Shown here: one piece after another, positions 8,462 to 16,663 of the stretch
Layout: every line of letters begins with the position of its first letter
How positions within the stretch are numbered: position 1 is the stretch's first letter
Source of the DNA: JARBUG01 sp035628915
Lineage (GTDB): Bacteria; Bacillota; Sulfobacillia; Symbiobacteriales; Symbiobacteriaceae
Direction of reading: 5' to 3'
NCBI GenBank assembly: GCA_035628915.1
Contig: DASPIW010000057.1
Location: 124,001-188,000 of the forward strand
DNA: 64,000 nt
Program-made: the position numbers and the translations under genes
Notes under the pieces: generated by a model
The model's database searches: none
Seen by the model: the letters and a program-made list of their open reading frames with translations, nothing else
What the model was told of the DNA's origin: nothing

Positions 8462-8584
8462 GGGCCAGAGGTTACGGACGGAAACGGTCCGACCCTTCCT
8501 TCAACTCCTCGTTTCGTCAGGCTCGAACCGTCTCTGTCGGCCAGAGGTTACGGACGGAAACGGTCCGACCCTTCCTTCAACTCC
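8462..8584 (-). repeat. Family B repeat, about one and a half tandem copies
   Basis: In the mRNA sense the unit begins just after the motB stop. It reads GAGTTGAAGGAAGGGTCGGACC, then CGTTTCCGTC, a 14-base loop and GACGGAAACGG, and ends with the family B right edge. One full unit (8509-8584) is joined to a partial one (8462-8508). The full unit carries changes in one arm (ccgtctctgtcgg) that weaken its stem. Confidence 0.85.
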
Positions 8585-8588
8585 CGCC

Positions 8589-9233
8589 CTACCGAGGCAG
8601 GACGACTATGTCGACCCGCCGATTTTGGGCTCGGCCTTTCTCCGTCGTGTTCGGGGCGACGGGGTGGCTGTCCGCATACCCCGCCACCGACAGCCGCTCG
8701 CCGCCAATCTGATAGTAATCGTGCAGATACCGGAGCACCGAGTTGGCCCGGGCGCTGGAGAGCGCCCAGTTGTCCGGGTACTGCGGCGAGGGCCGCATGG
8801 GAATGTCGTCGGTGTGGCCCTCCACCCGGATGGCGTTGCCGGTCTGCGCCAGCACGCCGCCGACGGCGTCCAGGGCGGGCACCGCCCCGGGCATGATCTC
8901 TGCGACGCCGCTGGCAAAGGTGGCACCCGAATCCAGCCTGATCACGAGGCCGCCGTCGGTGCTCGTTTCAAACTGGATCAACTCCCGGGCGCCTTTCAGC
9001 TCAAGGTCGGCGGTGATGCGCCGCTTGATCGACGAGAGCGAAGCCACCCGGGCGGGTTGCCCCTCCCCGGATGCGGCCGTCGCCGGCGGTGCGGCGCCGA
9101 GGTCGCCGAAGCCCAGGAGCAGCGCGAAGAAAGCGACCAGGGCGACCATCAGGTTCCCGTAGGTGAGGCTCCAGGCGGGCGCCCCGCCCGGAGGCTCAGG
9201 TTCAAACGAAGCGAGGCGGCGGCTGCTGCGCAT
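8589..9233 (-). CDS. motB: MotB-like stator protein with Asn in place of the ion-binding Asp
   Basis: MotB normally anchors the stator to peptidoglycan and carries the Asp that binds the driving ion. The 214-residue protein has one membrane helix (about residues 21-43) and a C-terminal OmpA-like peptidoglycan-binding domain (about 105-213) with VEGHTDDIPMRPS. In the helix the usual W-x-x-x-Y-A-D motif reads WSLTYGN. The codon is AAC, so Asn27 replaces the essential Asp. The periplasmic linker is short. It is paired with an apparently normal motA 4 bp upstream. It may be non-conducting, use another residue, or act in a different role. Confidence 0.85.
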   Translation of the reverse strand: MRSSRRLASFEPEPPGGAPAWSLTYGNLMVALVAFFALLLGFGDLGAAPPATAASGEGQPARVASLSSIKRRITADLELKGARELIQFETSTDGGLVIRLDSGATFASGVAEIMPGAVPALDAVGGVLAQTGNAIRVEGHTDDIPMRPSPQYPDNWALSSARANSVLRYLHDYYQIGGERLSVAGYADSHPVAPNTTEKGRAQNRRVDIVVLPR

Positions 9234-9237
9234 GGCG

Positions 9238-10023
9238 TCACTCCTCCTCGTCGGCGTGGGCCCTGGCCCGGGCGGTCTGCTGCTCGGGCGGCAGGAAGGA
9301 GCTGAGCTTCTCGCGCAGCAGCGAAGGCGTGTCGCCGGCCTGGATGGCCAGGATTCCTTCCATGATCAGTTCCCGGCGCAGCACCGCTTCGGCCCCGCGC
9401 ACCTTCAGTTTGCCCGCCACAGGCAGGAAGACGAGGTTGGCCAGCAGCACGCCGTAGAACGTGGCCAGCAGGGCGGAGGCCATGGTGATACCAAGGGCGG
9501 CAGGGCTCTCCATGCGCCGGAGCATCTGAATCAACCCGATCAGCGTGCCCAGCATGCCGAAGCCCGGGGCGAACTGCGCCATGGTTTCAAAGAGGCCGGC
9601 GCCCTGTCTGTTCCGGGCTTCCAGGTTGGCCAGGTCGGCTTCCAGGATTGCCCGCAGTTCACTCTCGCCGGTGCCGTCCACCAGCAGGTTGAGCCCCTTC
9701 GCTAGGCATGGGTCTTCGGCGTGGTCGGCGTCCTCTTCAAGGCAGAGCACCCCTTCGCGGCGGGCCCGCTCGGCGAAGCCAACCAGGGTCTCAATCACCT
9801 GCCGGGGGTCATCGGCGTTGGGGCGAACGATGGAGACGAGAGACTTGAGGGCGACTCTAAGGCGGGGCAGCGGATACTGGATCAGCGTGGCTGCCACCGT
9901 GCCGCCCAGGGTAACGGCCAGCGCGTACGGATCGACGAAATCGCTGAGCGAGCCGCCCCGGACCACGGCCAGGGTCACGACCGCAATGCCGGCGGCTGCG
10001 CCGATAAGGGTGGCCAGATCCAC
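9238..10023 (-). CDS. motA: Flagellar stator protein MotA
   Basis: MotA is the multi-pass stator subunit that pushes on FliG. The 261-residue protein (GTG start) has two N-terminal membrane segments and a cytoplasmic loop with the charged torque region FAERARREGVLCLEED (about residues 87-102). Two C-terminal membrane segments include the conserved Pro in APGFGMLGTLIGLI and a Thr in the ALLATFYG helix. All usual functional positions seem present, in contrast to its partner MotB. Its location between flbD and motB matches many clostridial flagellar operons. Confidence 0.93.
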   Translation of the reverse strand: MDLATLIGAAAGIAVVTLAVVRGGSLSDFVDPYALAVTLGGTVAATLIQYPLPRLRVALKSLVSIVRPNADDPRQVIETLVGFAERARREGVLCLEEDADHAEDPCLAKGLNLLVDGTGESELRAILEADLANLEARNRQGAGLFETMAQFAPGFGMLGTLIGLIQMLRRMESPAALGITMASALLATFYGVLLANLVFLPVAGKLKVRGAEAVLRRELIMEGILAIQAGDTPSLLREKLSSFLPPEQQTARARAHADEEE

Positions 10024-10044
10024 CGCCTGTCCTCTCCCCCGGTG

Positions 10045-10257
10045 TTACTGCGCCTTTTCAGGCTGATGGATGGAGCGCTTGTAGGCGACTACCAGCCGGA
10101 TGATCTCGTCGACCGACTCCTGCACAATCACCTTGTGGCCGGTGGTCAGCGTGATCACGGTATCCGGCGTGGCTTCGACGGTCTCGATCAGTTCGGCGTT
10201 GATGACAAGTTCGGGCTCATGGGCCCGCAGACGGGATACTTTGATCACGTCAGCCAC
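10045..10257 (-). CDS. flbD: FlbD-family flagellar protein
   Basis: This is a small 70-residue protein of the FlbD/YlzI family, found in most Firmicute flagellar operons just after flgE. It matches the family pattern: an N-terminal IKVSRLxxxEPELVINAELIE-like strand region followed by TPDTVITLTTGHKVIVQESVDEII. The biochemical role is not known for Firmicutes. Its position between flgE and motA and its length are typical. Confidence 0.88.
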   Translation of the reverse strand: MADVIKVSRLRAHEPELVINAELIETVEATPDTVITLTTGHKVIVQESVDEIIRLVVAYKRSIHQPEKAQ

Positions 10258-10265
10258 TCCTCGCA

Positions 10266-10294
10266 GGGGACCGCCGGGGCGACCGGCGGCCCCC
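10266..10294. other. GC-rich stem-loop between flgE and flbD
   Basis: The arms GGGG-CCGCCGG and CCGGCGG-CCCC pair around a 5-base loop with one mismatch. On the minus (transcribed) strand no T-run follows, so it is probably an intercistronic mRNA structure rather than a terminator. Confidence 0.5.
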
Positions 10295-10314
10295 GATCAT
10301 TTTTAGCCAGGTGT

Positions 10315-11622
10315 TTAGCGCTTGAGGTTCACGACCTCCTGGAGCATTTCGTCAGCGGTGGTGATAATCCTTGAGTTTGCCTGGAACCCACGCTGGGTGA
10401 TGATCATGTTGGTGAATTCCTGCGAAATGTCGACGTTGGACATTTCGAGGTTGCTGGAGGCGATGACGCCCCGGCCGCTTTCGCCGGCCGCGCCGATGAG
10501 CGCCCAGCCGGAGTTCGGCGATTCGATCCAGTTGTTGTTGGCGTCCTTCAGGAGGCCCGCGGGGTTGAAGAAGTTGGCCACGGCGACCTGGGCGACTTCC
10601 CGGTACTGGCCGTTGGTGTAGTAGCCGGTGACGACGCCTTTAGTGTCGATGAAGATGCGGTCCAGGGCGCCCGAGGGATAGCCGTCGTAGTCCAGCGCCC
10701 GCAGGGTCGAGGGATCCGTGTCAGCCTTGAATGCTGGCTGAATGACGCTGCCAAAATCAAGGGCTACGGTCTGAGGGTCTGTCGCACCGTTAGCGAAAGC
10801 GTCCAACACCACGTTCATCTGGAAGCTGTCATTGGTGACGAGTGGCGTGCTGTCCACCAACTGTCCGCTGCCGTCGAACCGCAGTTCTGTGATGCCGGCG
10901 CCGTAGTCGAGGCTGCCCGTGGCCGTAAGGGAGGTGACTGTGGCGCCGGTGCAGGATGCTGCAACGTCCCAGGTGTTGGCGGCGGCCTTGGTAAGGGTAA
11001 GGGTGACAACGTGCTCGTTGCCGAGCGAGTCGAGCACTGTCGCCGCCGCCGTGTGCACCGTGCCGATGGGCGCTGCCGCGTTGAGCGACTGGTCGAAGTG
11101 CACCAGGCCAGTCTGCTTGGCCAGTACGGCGTCCGCTACAGGCAACTGGATATCAGTCATGTTGGCGATGTCCTGGGTGGGAAATGTGCTTGTCGTCTTG
11201 TCGGGCATCCAGCCCTGGACCCGCTGGCCCGTGGCGGGGTTGACGAGGAACCCATCGGAGTCGAAGTCGAAGTTGCCGGCCCGGGTGTAAACGTAGCGGC
11301 CACCGTCCCGCAGGACGAAGAAGCCGTTGCCGCTGAGAGCCAGGTCGGTCGCCTTGCCCGTCGCCTGCAGGTTGCCCGGCTCCTGAATCGTCTCGATCGC
11401 GGCCACGCCGACGCCGAGGCCAACCTGCTTGGGGTTGACGCCGCCCCGGGTGACGCCGGGCGACGTGGCGCCCTGCATCGTCTGGTTGTACTGCTCGGCG
11501 AAACTGACCCGCGACGCCTTGAAAGCGGTGGTGTTGACGTTGGCGATGTTGTTGCCGATGACGTCCATGCGCACCTGATGGACCCGCATTCCCTGCACAC
11601 CTGCAGCCAGAGCACGCATCAT
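10315..11622 (-). CDS. flgE: Flagellar hook protein FlgE
   Basis: FlgE is the rod/hook-family protein that polymerises into the flagellar hook. The 435-residue protein starts with the conserved N-terminal rod-domain motif GMRVHQVRMDVIGNNIANVNT. Next come the FlgE/F/G beta domain (LALSGNGFFVL), a central hook domain, and the C-terminal coiled segment with SNLEMSNVDISQEF and ITQRGFQANSRII. The length and its place between flgD and flbD favour FlgE over FlgG. A GGGAGG site lies upstream of tandem ATGs. Confidence 0.93.
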   Translation of the reverse strand: MMRALAAGVQGMRVHQVRMDVIGNNIANVNTTAFKASRVSFAEQYNQTMQGATSPGVTRGGVNPKQVGLGVGVAAIETIQEPGNLQATGKATDLALSGNGFFVLRDGGRYVYTRAGNFDFDSDGFLVNPATGQRVQGWMPDKTTSTFPTQDIANMTDIQLPVADAVLAKQTGLVHFDQSLNAAAPIGTVHTAAATVLDSLGNEHVVTLTLTKAAANTWDVAASCTGATVTSLTATGSLDYGAGITELRFDGSGQLVDSTPLVTNDSFQMNVVLDAFANGATDPQTVALDFGSVIQPAFKADTDPSTLRALDYDGYPSGALDRIFIDTKGVVTGYYTNGQYREVAQVAVANFFNPAGLLKDANNNWIESPNSGWALIGAAGESGRGVIASSNLEMSNVDISQEFTNMIITQRGFQANSRIITTADEMLQEVVNLKR

Positions 11623-11652
11623 ATAGAAAATGACCTCCCTATGGGGTAAATC

Positions 11653-11760
11653 ACCGCGCGCCGGCGCCGTCCATGGAAGGCGCGCGAGTGGCGGGGAGAC
11701 TCCGGCAGCTTCGGGCCGGAGTCCGGGGCCCCCTCAGCTTGAGGTCCAGCCCCGATTCTT
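11653..11760. other. Intercistronic stem-loops between flgE and the upstream gene
   Basis: The 141-bp gap contains two clear inverted repeats: CGCGCGCC...GGCGCGCG (about 11653-11685) and GACTCCGGC...GCCGGAGTC (about 11697-11723). Neither is followed by a T-run in the transcribed direction. They may stabilise or help process the long flagellar message. Confidence 0.5.
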
Positions 11761-11763
11761 TGT

Positions 11764-12156
11764 TTACACAATCACGGCGCTGTCGATGTTGGTGAAGATG
11801 TTCTCCTTCACCCGGTCGCCATCGACGGCGGTAATGACAGTCCGGTTCTTGACGCTGACCACCAGGGCCAGGTCACGGTCCCGCATGAGAATCAGCGCGT
11901 CGCGGGCGCCCTTCTGGGCGGCACGGTCCACGGCGCCGGCCAGTTCCTGCAACTCGACTTCGCTCAGGGGCTGCCGGCTGGCGTTAAGCCGCTCCTGGGC
12001 GTGGCCCGAAAGCCTGACAGGCTGGGACAGGGCGCTGTCCAGCAGTTGCTGGAACGCGCCGGAAGGGGACGTACTCTGCGCTTTGCGGGGCTGGGCCTGA
12101 CCGGACTGGGGGGCAGGACCCACGGGCCGCGGCCCGACGAAAATCCGGTTCGTCAC
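11764..12156 (-). CDS. Flagellar operon protein, TIGR02530-like
   Basis: This 130-residue protein lies between flgD and flgE. This position and the C-terminal half (QELAGAVDRAAQKGARDALILM, then VSVKNRTVITAVDGDRVKENIFTNIDSAV) match the uncharacterised family of flagellar operon proteins found in Clostridia and some Bacilli. The N-terminus is Pro/Gln-rich and likely flexible. No catalytic motif is seen. Assignment to this family is from memory of its pattern; the biochemical role is unknown. Confidence 0.75.
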   Translation of the reverse strand: MTNRIFVGPRPVGPAPQSGQAQPRKAQSTSPSGAFQQLLDSALSQPVRLSGHAQERLNASRQPLSEVELQELAGAVDRAAQKGARDALILMRDRDLALVVSVKNRTVITAVDGDRVKENIFTNIDSAVIV

Positions 12157-12177
12157 CTGGCTCCCTCCCCTTGCCGC

Positions 12178-12606
12178 CTACTCCATGTCGACCTGGCTGA
12201 CGCTGCTCAATTCCACTTCAACGATCTTGTCATCATCGGTCCGGACTTTGACCATCGGCGTGCCGTCAACCAGCCGGACGCTGATTGCGGTGCCCTGAAC
12301 GGGGAAGCCATCAAGATCAGTAGCCGTCACGGTCCGGCCCAGGGTGGACATGCCATAGTTCATGCTGGTCGCCTGTCCCACGTTCATCATCTGTTCCAGA
12401 GCGCTGAACTGGGCCAACTGGGCCATGTAGTCCCGGTCTTCCATGGGCTTGAGGGGATCCTGGTGGCGCATCTGGGTGATCAGCAGCTTCAGGAAATCAT
12501 CCTTGCCCAGGCTGGTCTTGGGCTCCCTGGCTTGCTGCTCCGTGCTCTGGGCTGATGAACTGCCGACCTTGTACCAGGTACTGGGGTCGGGCATGGTTAC
12601 GGCCAC
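12178..12606 (-). CDS. flgD: Flagellar hook-capping protein FlgD
   Basis: FlgD caps the growing hook and allows FlgE subunits to assemble. The 142-residue protein contains the signature LGKDDFLKLLITQMRHQDPLKPMEDRDYMAQLAQFSALEQM (about residues 33-73). It is of the short form found in Bacillus, ending soon after the core with a small beta region (about 90-140) and lacking the longer C-terminal Ig-like domain of enteric FlgD. It lies 19 bp after fliK. Confidence 0.94.
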   Translation of the reverse strand: MAVTMPDPSTWYKVGSSSAQSTEQQAREPKTSLGKDDFLKLLITQMRHQDPLKPMEDRDYMAQLAQFSALEQMMNVGQATSMNYGMSTLGRTVTATDLDGFPVQGTAISVRLVDGTPMVKVRTDDDKIVEVELSSVSQVDME

Positions 12607-12625
12607 GAAGCTCGCTCCTTTCTGC

Positions 12626-14038
12626 CTATGCGAGACTGTTCAGCCGAACGCCGGTGCCCCTGACTGCCCACGTGGGGACCGGGGTCTGCCGCTGCTCTCC
12701 CGTTTGACGAGGCTCTTCCTGACCGGCGGGAGTGAAGTAGCTGGGCCGCCACGGCTGCTGGGGCTGCCGCTGCTCGCCCTGCCGGGAGTGCTGGGGCTGT
12801 CCAAATCCGCCGTCGCCGCCGACGGTCACATGGACCTGTTCGACCTGGAAGCCCTGGTCGGCGAGCCGGGTCCTGAGTTGATCGAGGTTCGCCTCGAGCG
12901 CTGCCTTGACAGCCGCATCCTGGGCAACCAGATTCGCCCGAAGAGCGCCTTCGCCCACCACGAGCTTGACCGCGACGTGGCCGAGATGCTCGGGGTGCAG
13001 CTGCAGCCGGACTTCGGACTGCTTGCTCTGCACCATGACTTTGACGAATCGCGTGACCTGCCGGAGCACCTGCTCGGGGTCGATCTCCTGCCGGGGCGCC
13101 GGGGCAGATTGGGCGGCGTCGGTGCCGCCTGCCGGGGCCGGATCCCGGGCGACTCGGGGCATCTCCTGGTGTACTGCGACGTGTTCTGCCGGTGCTTCTG
13201 CGTTCGGGGTCTCCGGTTTCGCCAGGGGTGCCGCTTCGGCCTCCGCCCCGGGGCGCCGGGGTCCGGGGCGCTCAGTGGCAGCCTGATCGACCTCGGCTAC
13301 CAGCCTGACCAGGTCCTCAAATGTAGGCTGCTTCGGGTCGGCCTGCCCGTCCTGGGTGGTCGGCGCGGCTTCGCCGCCGCCCGCCGCCCTGTGCAACGCT
13401 TTCTGGACGAAAATCTCCAACTGCCGATCGGCCGGCGCTTCGGGGGAGATCACCATCACGGCCCGGTCCGGAGCCGCGGGACCATCGGGTGCCGTGGCCA
13501 GAGTTGGGGATGTGGACGGGACGGTCTGGCCCGCAAGCACCTGGGTCTGCACCGCCTGCATGACTGCGGCCTCCGGTGCGCCCCCGCCGCCAGCGGGCTG
13601 CTCTATCTCCTGCTGTTGCGGGGGAGCCGGCGCTGCTTCCGGCACTGGCTTCACTTCCGGGGGAGCCGGGGCCGCAGCGGGTCCTGTCAGCCGGATCGGC
13701 AAGACCGGGTCCGTGGCGGGGGCCAGTCCCGCCTGAGCGGGCGCGAAGCTTGCCTGATCCTGTGCGGGCACGTGGCCTGGCAGGACCTGGACCGGCGCTG
13801 TCTGACCACCGGGCGCCATCATCTGAGCACCGGGTGCTGCGGGCTGGGCGCCGGGCGCCGCCGGTTGGGCGCCCCCCAGGGCCTCCAGCAGCAGCGCCTG
13901 GAATACCCCCGCCAGGGGCAGCCGGCAGGCAGCCGCAGCGCTTCCCTGCGCAATCGGCTGGCCGGCGGGCGGGGCGCCGGTCTGGGGCGTGTTCATCGCA
14001 ATGAGACTCATCTGCTGCAATCGCTCACCTCCTTTCAC
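12626..14038 (-). CDS. fliK: Flagellar hook-length control protein FliK
   Basis: FliK is the secreted ruler that sets hook length and triggers FlhB switching. The 470-residue protein is Ala/Pro/Gln-rich and probably disordered over the first 330 residues, as usual for FliK. The conserved C-terminal hook-length domain (about 340-420) includes VRLQLHPEHLGHVAVKL and the helix region with LRTRLADQGFQVEQVHVTV. The tail is again Gln/Pro-rich. Position between ylxF and flgD matches B. subtilis. Confidence 0.9.
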   Translation of the reverse strand: MKGGERLQQMSLIAMNTPQTGAPPAGQPIAQGSAAAACRLPLAGVFQALLLEALGGAQPAAPGAQPAAPGAQMMAPGGQTAPVQVLPGHVPAQDQASFAPAQAGLAPATDPVLPIRLTGPAAAPAPPEVKPVPEAAPAPPQQQEIEQPAGGGGAPEAAVMQAVQTQVLAGQTVPSTSPTLATAPDGPAAPDRAVMVISPEAPADRQLEIFVQKALHRAAGGGEAAPTTQDGQADPKQPTFEDLVRLVAEVDQAATERPGPRRPGAEAEAAPLAKPETPNAEAPAEHVAVHQEMPRVARDPAPAGGTDAAQSAPAPRQEIDPEQVLRQVTRFVKVMVQSKQSEVRLQLHPEHLGHVAVKLVVGEGALRANLVAQDAAVKAALEANLDQLRTRLADQGFQVEQVHVTVGGDGGFGQPQHSRQGEQRQPQQPWRPSYFTPAGQEEPRQTGEQRQTPVPTWAVRGTGVRLNSLA

Positions 14039-14084
14039 GCCAATGTGCGTGGGACAATCCTGCCGGACCGGGGACCGGCAAGGC

Positions 14085-14849
14085 TTACGGCGTGGTGGCA
14101 GGCTGGGCGAGCGCCGGGAGCTTTGCGAAGATGCGCCCGGAGCGGTAGGGGTTCATGCTTCCCAGGATCGGGCCGATCTCCGCGGCATCCATGTACTTGA
14201 GGATTCGGACCGCCTCTTCATCGGTCAGGCTGTCAAAGAACGCAGCCTGCTGCGTGCGCGTCATGCTCCGGACGATCTCGACCTTGTCTTGCTCGCTGCG
14301 CAGCTGGCCTTCCAGCTGCAGTTCCAGGGCTTCGGTGTCGGCCACGGCCTTGTTCAGCTTGGCCTCCATGTCGCTGATTGCAGCCTCGCGAGCTTTCAGG
14401 TCCGCCTCTTTGCGCTTCAGCTCTGCTTCCTTCGACTCGGCCGCAGCCAGCCGGGCGGCTGCTTCATCAAGCAGCTCGGAATCGACCGGCGGGGCGGCTG
14501 TGGGCTGGCTGCCCGTGGCTGGGGTCGCCGGCGCCCCGGCGGGAGGCTGGTCGGCGGGTTTGGCCGGGGGTTTGTTCCAGAGAATCGGCCAGACCTTCGC
14601 CCGGAAGAGCAGCGGCCCCGCCAGAGGGATTTGCTCCAGCTTCGCGCGGATCGGCTCGACCGTACGGCCCAGCACATATGTCAGCCCCAGCAGGAGCAGA
14701 GGCACCAGGATCAACCACAGCAGCCAGCGGCCTCCCCTTTTGCCCTTGGGCGGGAGCGGCGAGAGGGCCGGACCGCCGCGCAAACCCCCGCCGGCCTGGC
14801 CGGGCAGGAGGCGCCCCCCCAGCAAGGGCGTCTGAGACGGTTTGGACAT
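14085..14849 (-). CDS. YlxF/MotE-like flagellar protein with MgtE-N-type domain
   Basis: The 254-residue protein has a basic N-terminus and one membrane helix (about residues 38-60, WLLWLILVPLLLLGLTYVLG). A Pro/Ala-rich linker follows, then a coiled coil (about 125-185) of alternating Glu/Lys/Ala. The C-terminal domain has TRTQQAAFFDSLTDEEAVRI and MDAAEIGPILGSMNP, resembling the MgtE N-terminal domain. Between fliJ and fliK this is the position of ylxF in B. subtilis. A structural or chaperone role at the motor is inferred. Confidence 0.82.
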   Translation of the reverse strand: MSKPSQTPLLGGRLLPGQAGGGLRGGPALSPLPPKGKRGGRWLLWLILVPLLLLGLTYVLGRTVEPIRAKLEQIPLAGPLLFRAKVWPILWNKPPAKPADQPPAGAPATPATGSQPTAAPPVDSELLDEAAARLAAAESKEAELKRKEADLKAREAAISDMEAKLNKAVADTEALELQLEGQLRSEQDKVEIVRSMTRTQQAAFFDSLTDEEAVRILKYMDAAEIGPILGSMNPYRSGRIFAKLPALAQPATTP

Positions 14850-14870
14850 GAAAAATCAGGCCTCCTCCCC

Positions 14871-15332
14871 CTATACATCGGGTTCGGAGGCCTGACTGTT
14901 AAGAGTCTGGCGACTGCCGTATTCATCTAACTCTTTCTGCTCCTGCTGCAGGCCCTCCAGGCGATACTGATCAAACCGCCGCTCCCGCAGTTTCTCCAGC
15001 GCCTTCTCACGCCGCCTCACGGCCAGAAGCTCCAGCCGCCGCCGCTGTGTCAGGGCGATCGCCCCGGCCAGGGCCGTCCCCGCCGCTTCCAACTGACGCT
15101 GCAAGAAAGTCAGGTACGTGCGGAGCGAAGCGAACTCGAACGCCGTCATGCCAGTGCGCTCCGCCGTCGCTGCCTCTTCTGTCCGCCGGGCCAGCACCTG
15201 GCGGGCCTCCTCTGCGGCGGCCCGGGCCGCCGCCTCCGCCGCCAGCGCCGCGCCCAGGGCCCGCTTCGCCTGCTCCGTCTCCTGGCTGCGCAGCCGCAGC
15301 ACCTTCTCCAGGGAAAAGCGAAAGCGCTTCAC
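14871..15332 (-). CDS. fliJ: Flagellar export chaperone FliJ
   Basis: FliJ is a coiled-coil chaperone that links the FliI ATPase ring to FlhA. The 153-residue protein begins with the family motif FRFSLEKVLRLRSQETEQAK. It is then almost wholly helical, with heptad-like Ala/Glu/Arg sequence to the end. Sequence conservation in this family is weak, so the call leans on the N-terminal motif, size and location directly after fliI (6-bp gap). Confidence 0.9.
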   Translation of the reverse strand: MKRFRFSLEKVLRLRSQETEQAKRALGAALAAEAAARAAAEEARQVLARRTEEAATAERTGMTAFEFASLRTYLTFLQRQLEAAGTALAGAIALTQRRRLELLAVRRREKALEKLRERRFDQYRLEGLQQEQKELDEYGSRQTLNSQASEPDV

Positions 15333-15338
15333 GCTTGG

Positions 15339-16661
15339 TTAGTCCCCTTCCGGGAAGATCTCCTCCAGCCCCCGCAGCGCCGATTCCAGGTCGGTCAGGC
15401 CATGGGTGTTCTGAATGAGGAAGTCGTTGATCAGGGGGAGTTTCTGCAAAGCGAAGTCCAGCATGGGATTGGCGCCGGTCTGATAGGCGCCGATGTTGAC
15501 CAGATCCTCGTTCTCCCGATAGGTGGCCAGGGTGGAGCGGACCTTGGCGGCCAGCCGCCGGTGTGCCGTGCTGGTTACCTGAGGCATCGTCCGGCTGACG
15601 CTGCCCAGCACGTCTACAGCCGGGTAGTGGTTCATGGAGGCGAGCCGGCGGGAAAGCACGATGTGCCCGTCAAGAATGCCGCGCACGGCGTCGGCAATCG
15701 GCTCGTTGACATCGTCACCGTCGACCAGCACGGTATAAATTCCGGTAATGGAGCCGGAATGGCTGTTCCCGGATCGCTCCAGCAGCTTGGGCAGCATCGC
15801 GAAGACGGACGGGGTATAGCCCCGGGTGGCGGGGGGCTCGCCCACGGCGAGGCCCACCTCTCGCTGGGCCATGGCCAGACGGGTGACCGAATCCATCATC
15901 AGGAGCACAGCGAGCCCCTGATCCCGGAAATACTCCGCGATAGCCGTCGCCACCAGGGCGCCCTTGATGCGCACCAACGCCGGCTGGTCCGACGTGGCGA
16001 CCACCACCACTGACCGCCGCAGCCCTTCTTCGCCTAAATCCTCTTCGATGAACTCCCGCACTTCGCGGCCGCGCTCGCCGACCAGCCCGATTACGTTTAC
16101 ATCGGCAGTGGTGCCGCGGGCCATCATGCCCAGCAGGGTCGACTTGCCGACGCCTGACCCGGCGAAAATACCGATGCGCTGGCCTTTGCCCACGGTCAGC
16201 AGACCGTCGATGGAGCGTACGCCGGTGGAGAGAGGCGCGGTAATCCGCTGGCGGGAGAGGGCGTCGGGCGGCATGGCGTTGACCGGATACTGTGCGGTGG
16301 TCTCCATCCGGCCCAGGCCGTCCATCGGCCGGCCAAGCCCGTCCAGCACCCGCCCCAGCAACCCGGGACCAACACCGACGGGGTGAGCCGTGCCGGTCGC
16401 CCGCACCTCCCACCCCGGAGAAAGCCCTTCCAGCACGCCCAGCGGCATCAGGAGGGTGTGTTTGTCGCGAAATCCGACCACTTCGGCCCACAGCCCGTCG
16501 CGGCTGCCATCCCCGGGCGAAACCCAGCAGAGCTCGCCCACCATCGCCCGCGGCCCGCGGGACTGAATGACGAGGCCCACCACGCCCGTCACCTGCCCCA
16601 CCACGGGGGCCGGCTCGGCCCGGCTGATGCGCTCATGCAGCTCCGCCCAGTTGAGCCCCAA
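15339..16661 (-). CDS. fliI: Flagellar export ATPase FliI
   Basis: FliI is the hexameric ATPase that energises flagellar protein export, related to F-type ATPase beta subunits. The 440-residue protein has a beta-barrel N-domain and a Walker A P-loop at about residues 168-175 (GSGVGKST). The catalytic Glu region is GERGREVREFIEEDLG, Walker B is LLMMDSVTRLA, and the family pattern YTPSVFAMLPKLLERSG is present. Length is normal. It starts 2 bp after the fliH stop. Confidence 0.97.
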   Translation of the reverse strand: MGLNWAELHERISRAEPAPVVGQVTGVVGLVIQSRGPRAMVGELCWVSPGDGSRDGLWAEVVGFRDKHTLLMPLGVLEGLSPGWEVRATGTAHPVGVGPGLLGRVLDGLGRPMDGLGRMETTAQYPVNAMPPDALSRQRITAPLSTGVRSIDGLLTVGKGQRIGIFAGSGVGKSTLLGMMARGTTADVNVIGLVGERGREVREFIEEDLGEEGLRRSVVVVATSDQPALVRIKGALVATAIAEYFRDQGLAVLLMMDSVTRLAMAQREVGLAVGEPPATRGYTPSVFAMLPKLLERSGNSHSGSITGIYTVLVDGDDVNEPIADAVRGILDGHIVLSRRLASMNHYPAVDVLGSVSRTMPQVTSTAHRRLAAKVRSTLATYRENEDLVNIGAYQTGANPMLDFALQKLPLINDFLIQNTHGLTDLESALRGLEEIFPEGD

Positions 16662-16663
16662 GG

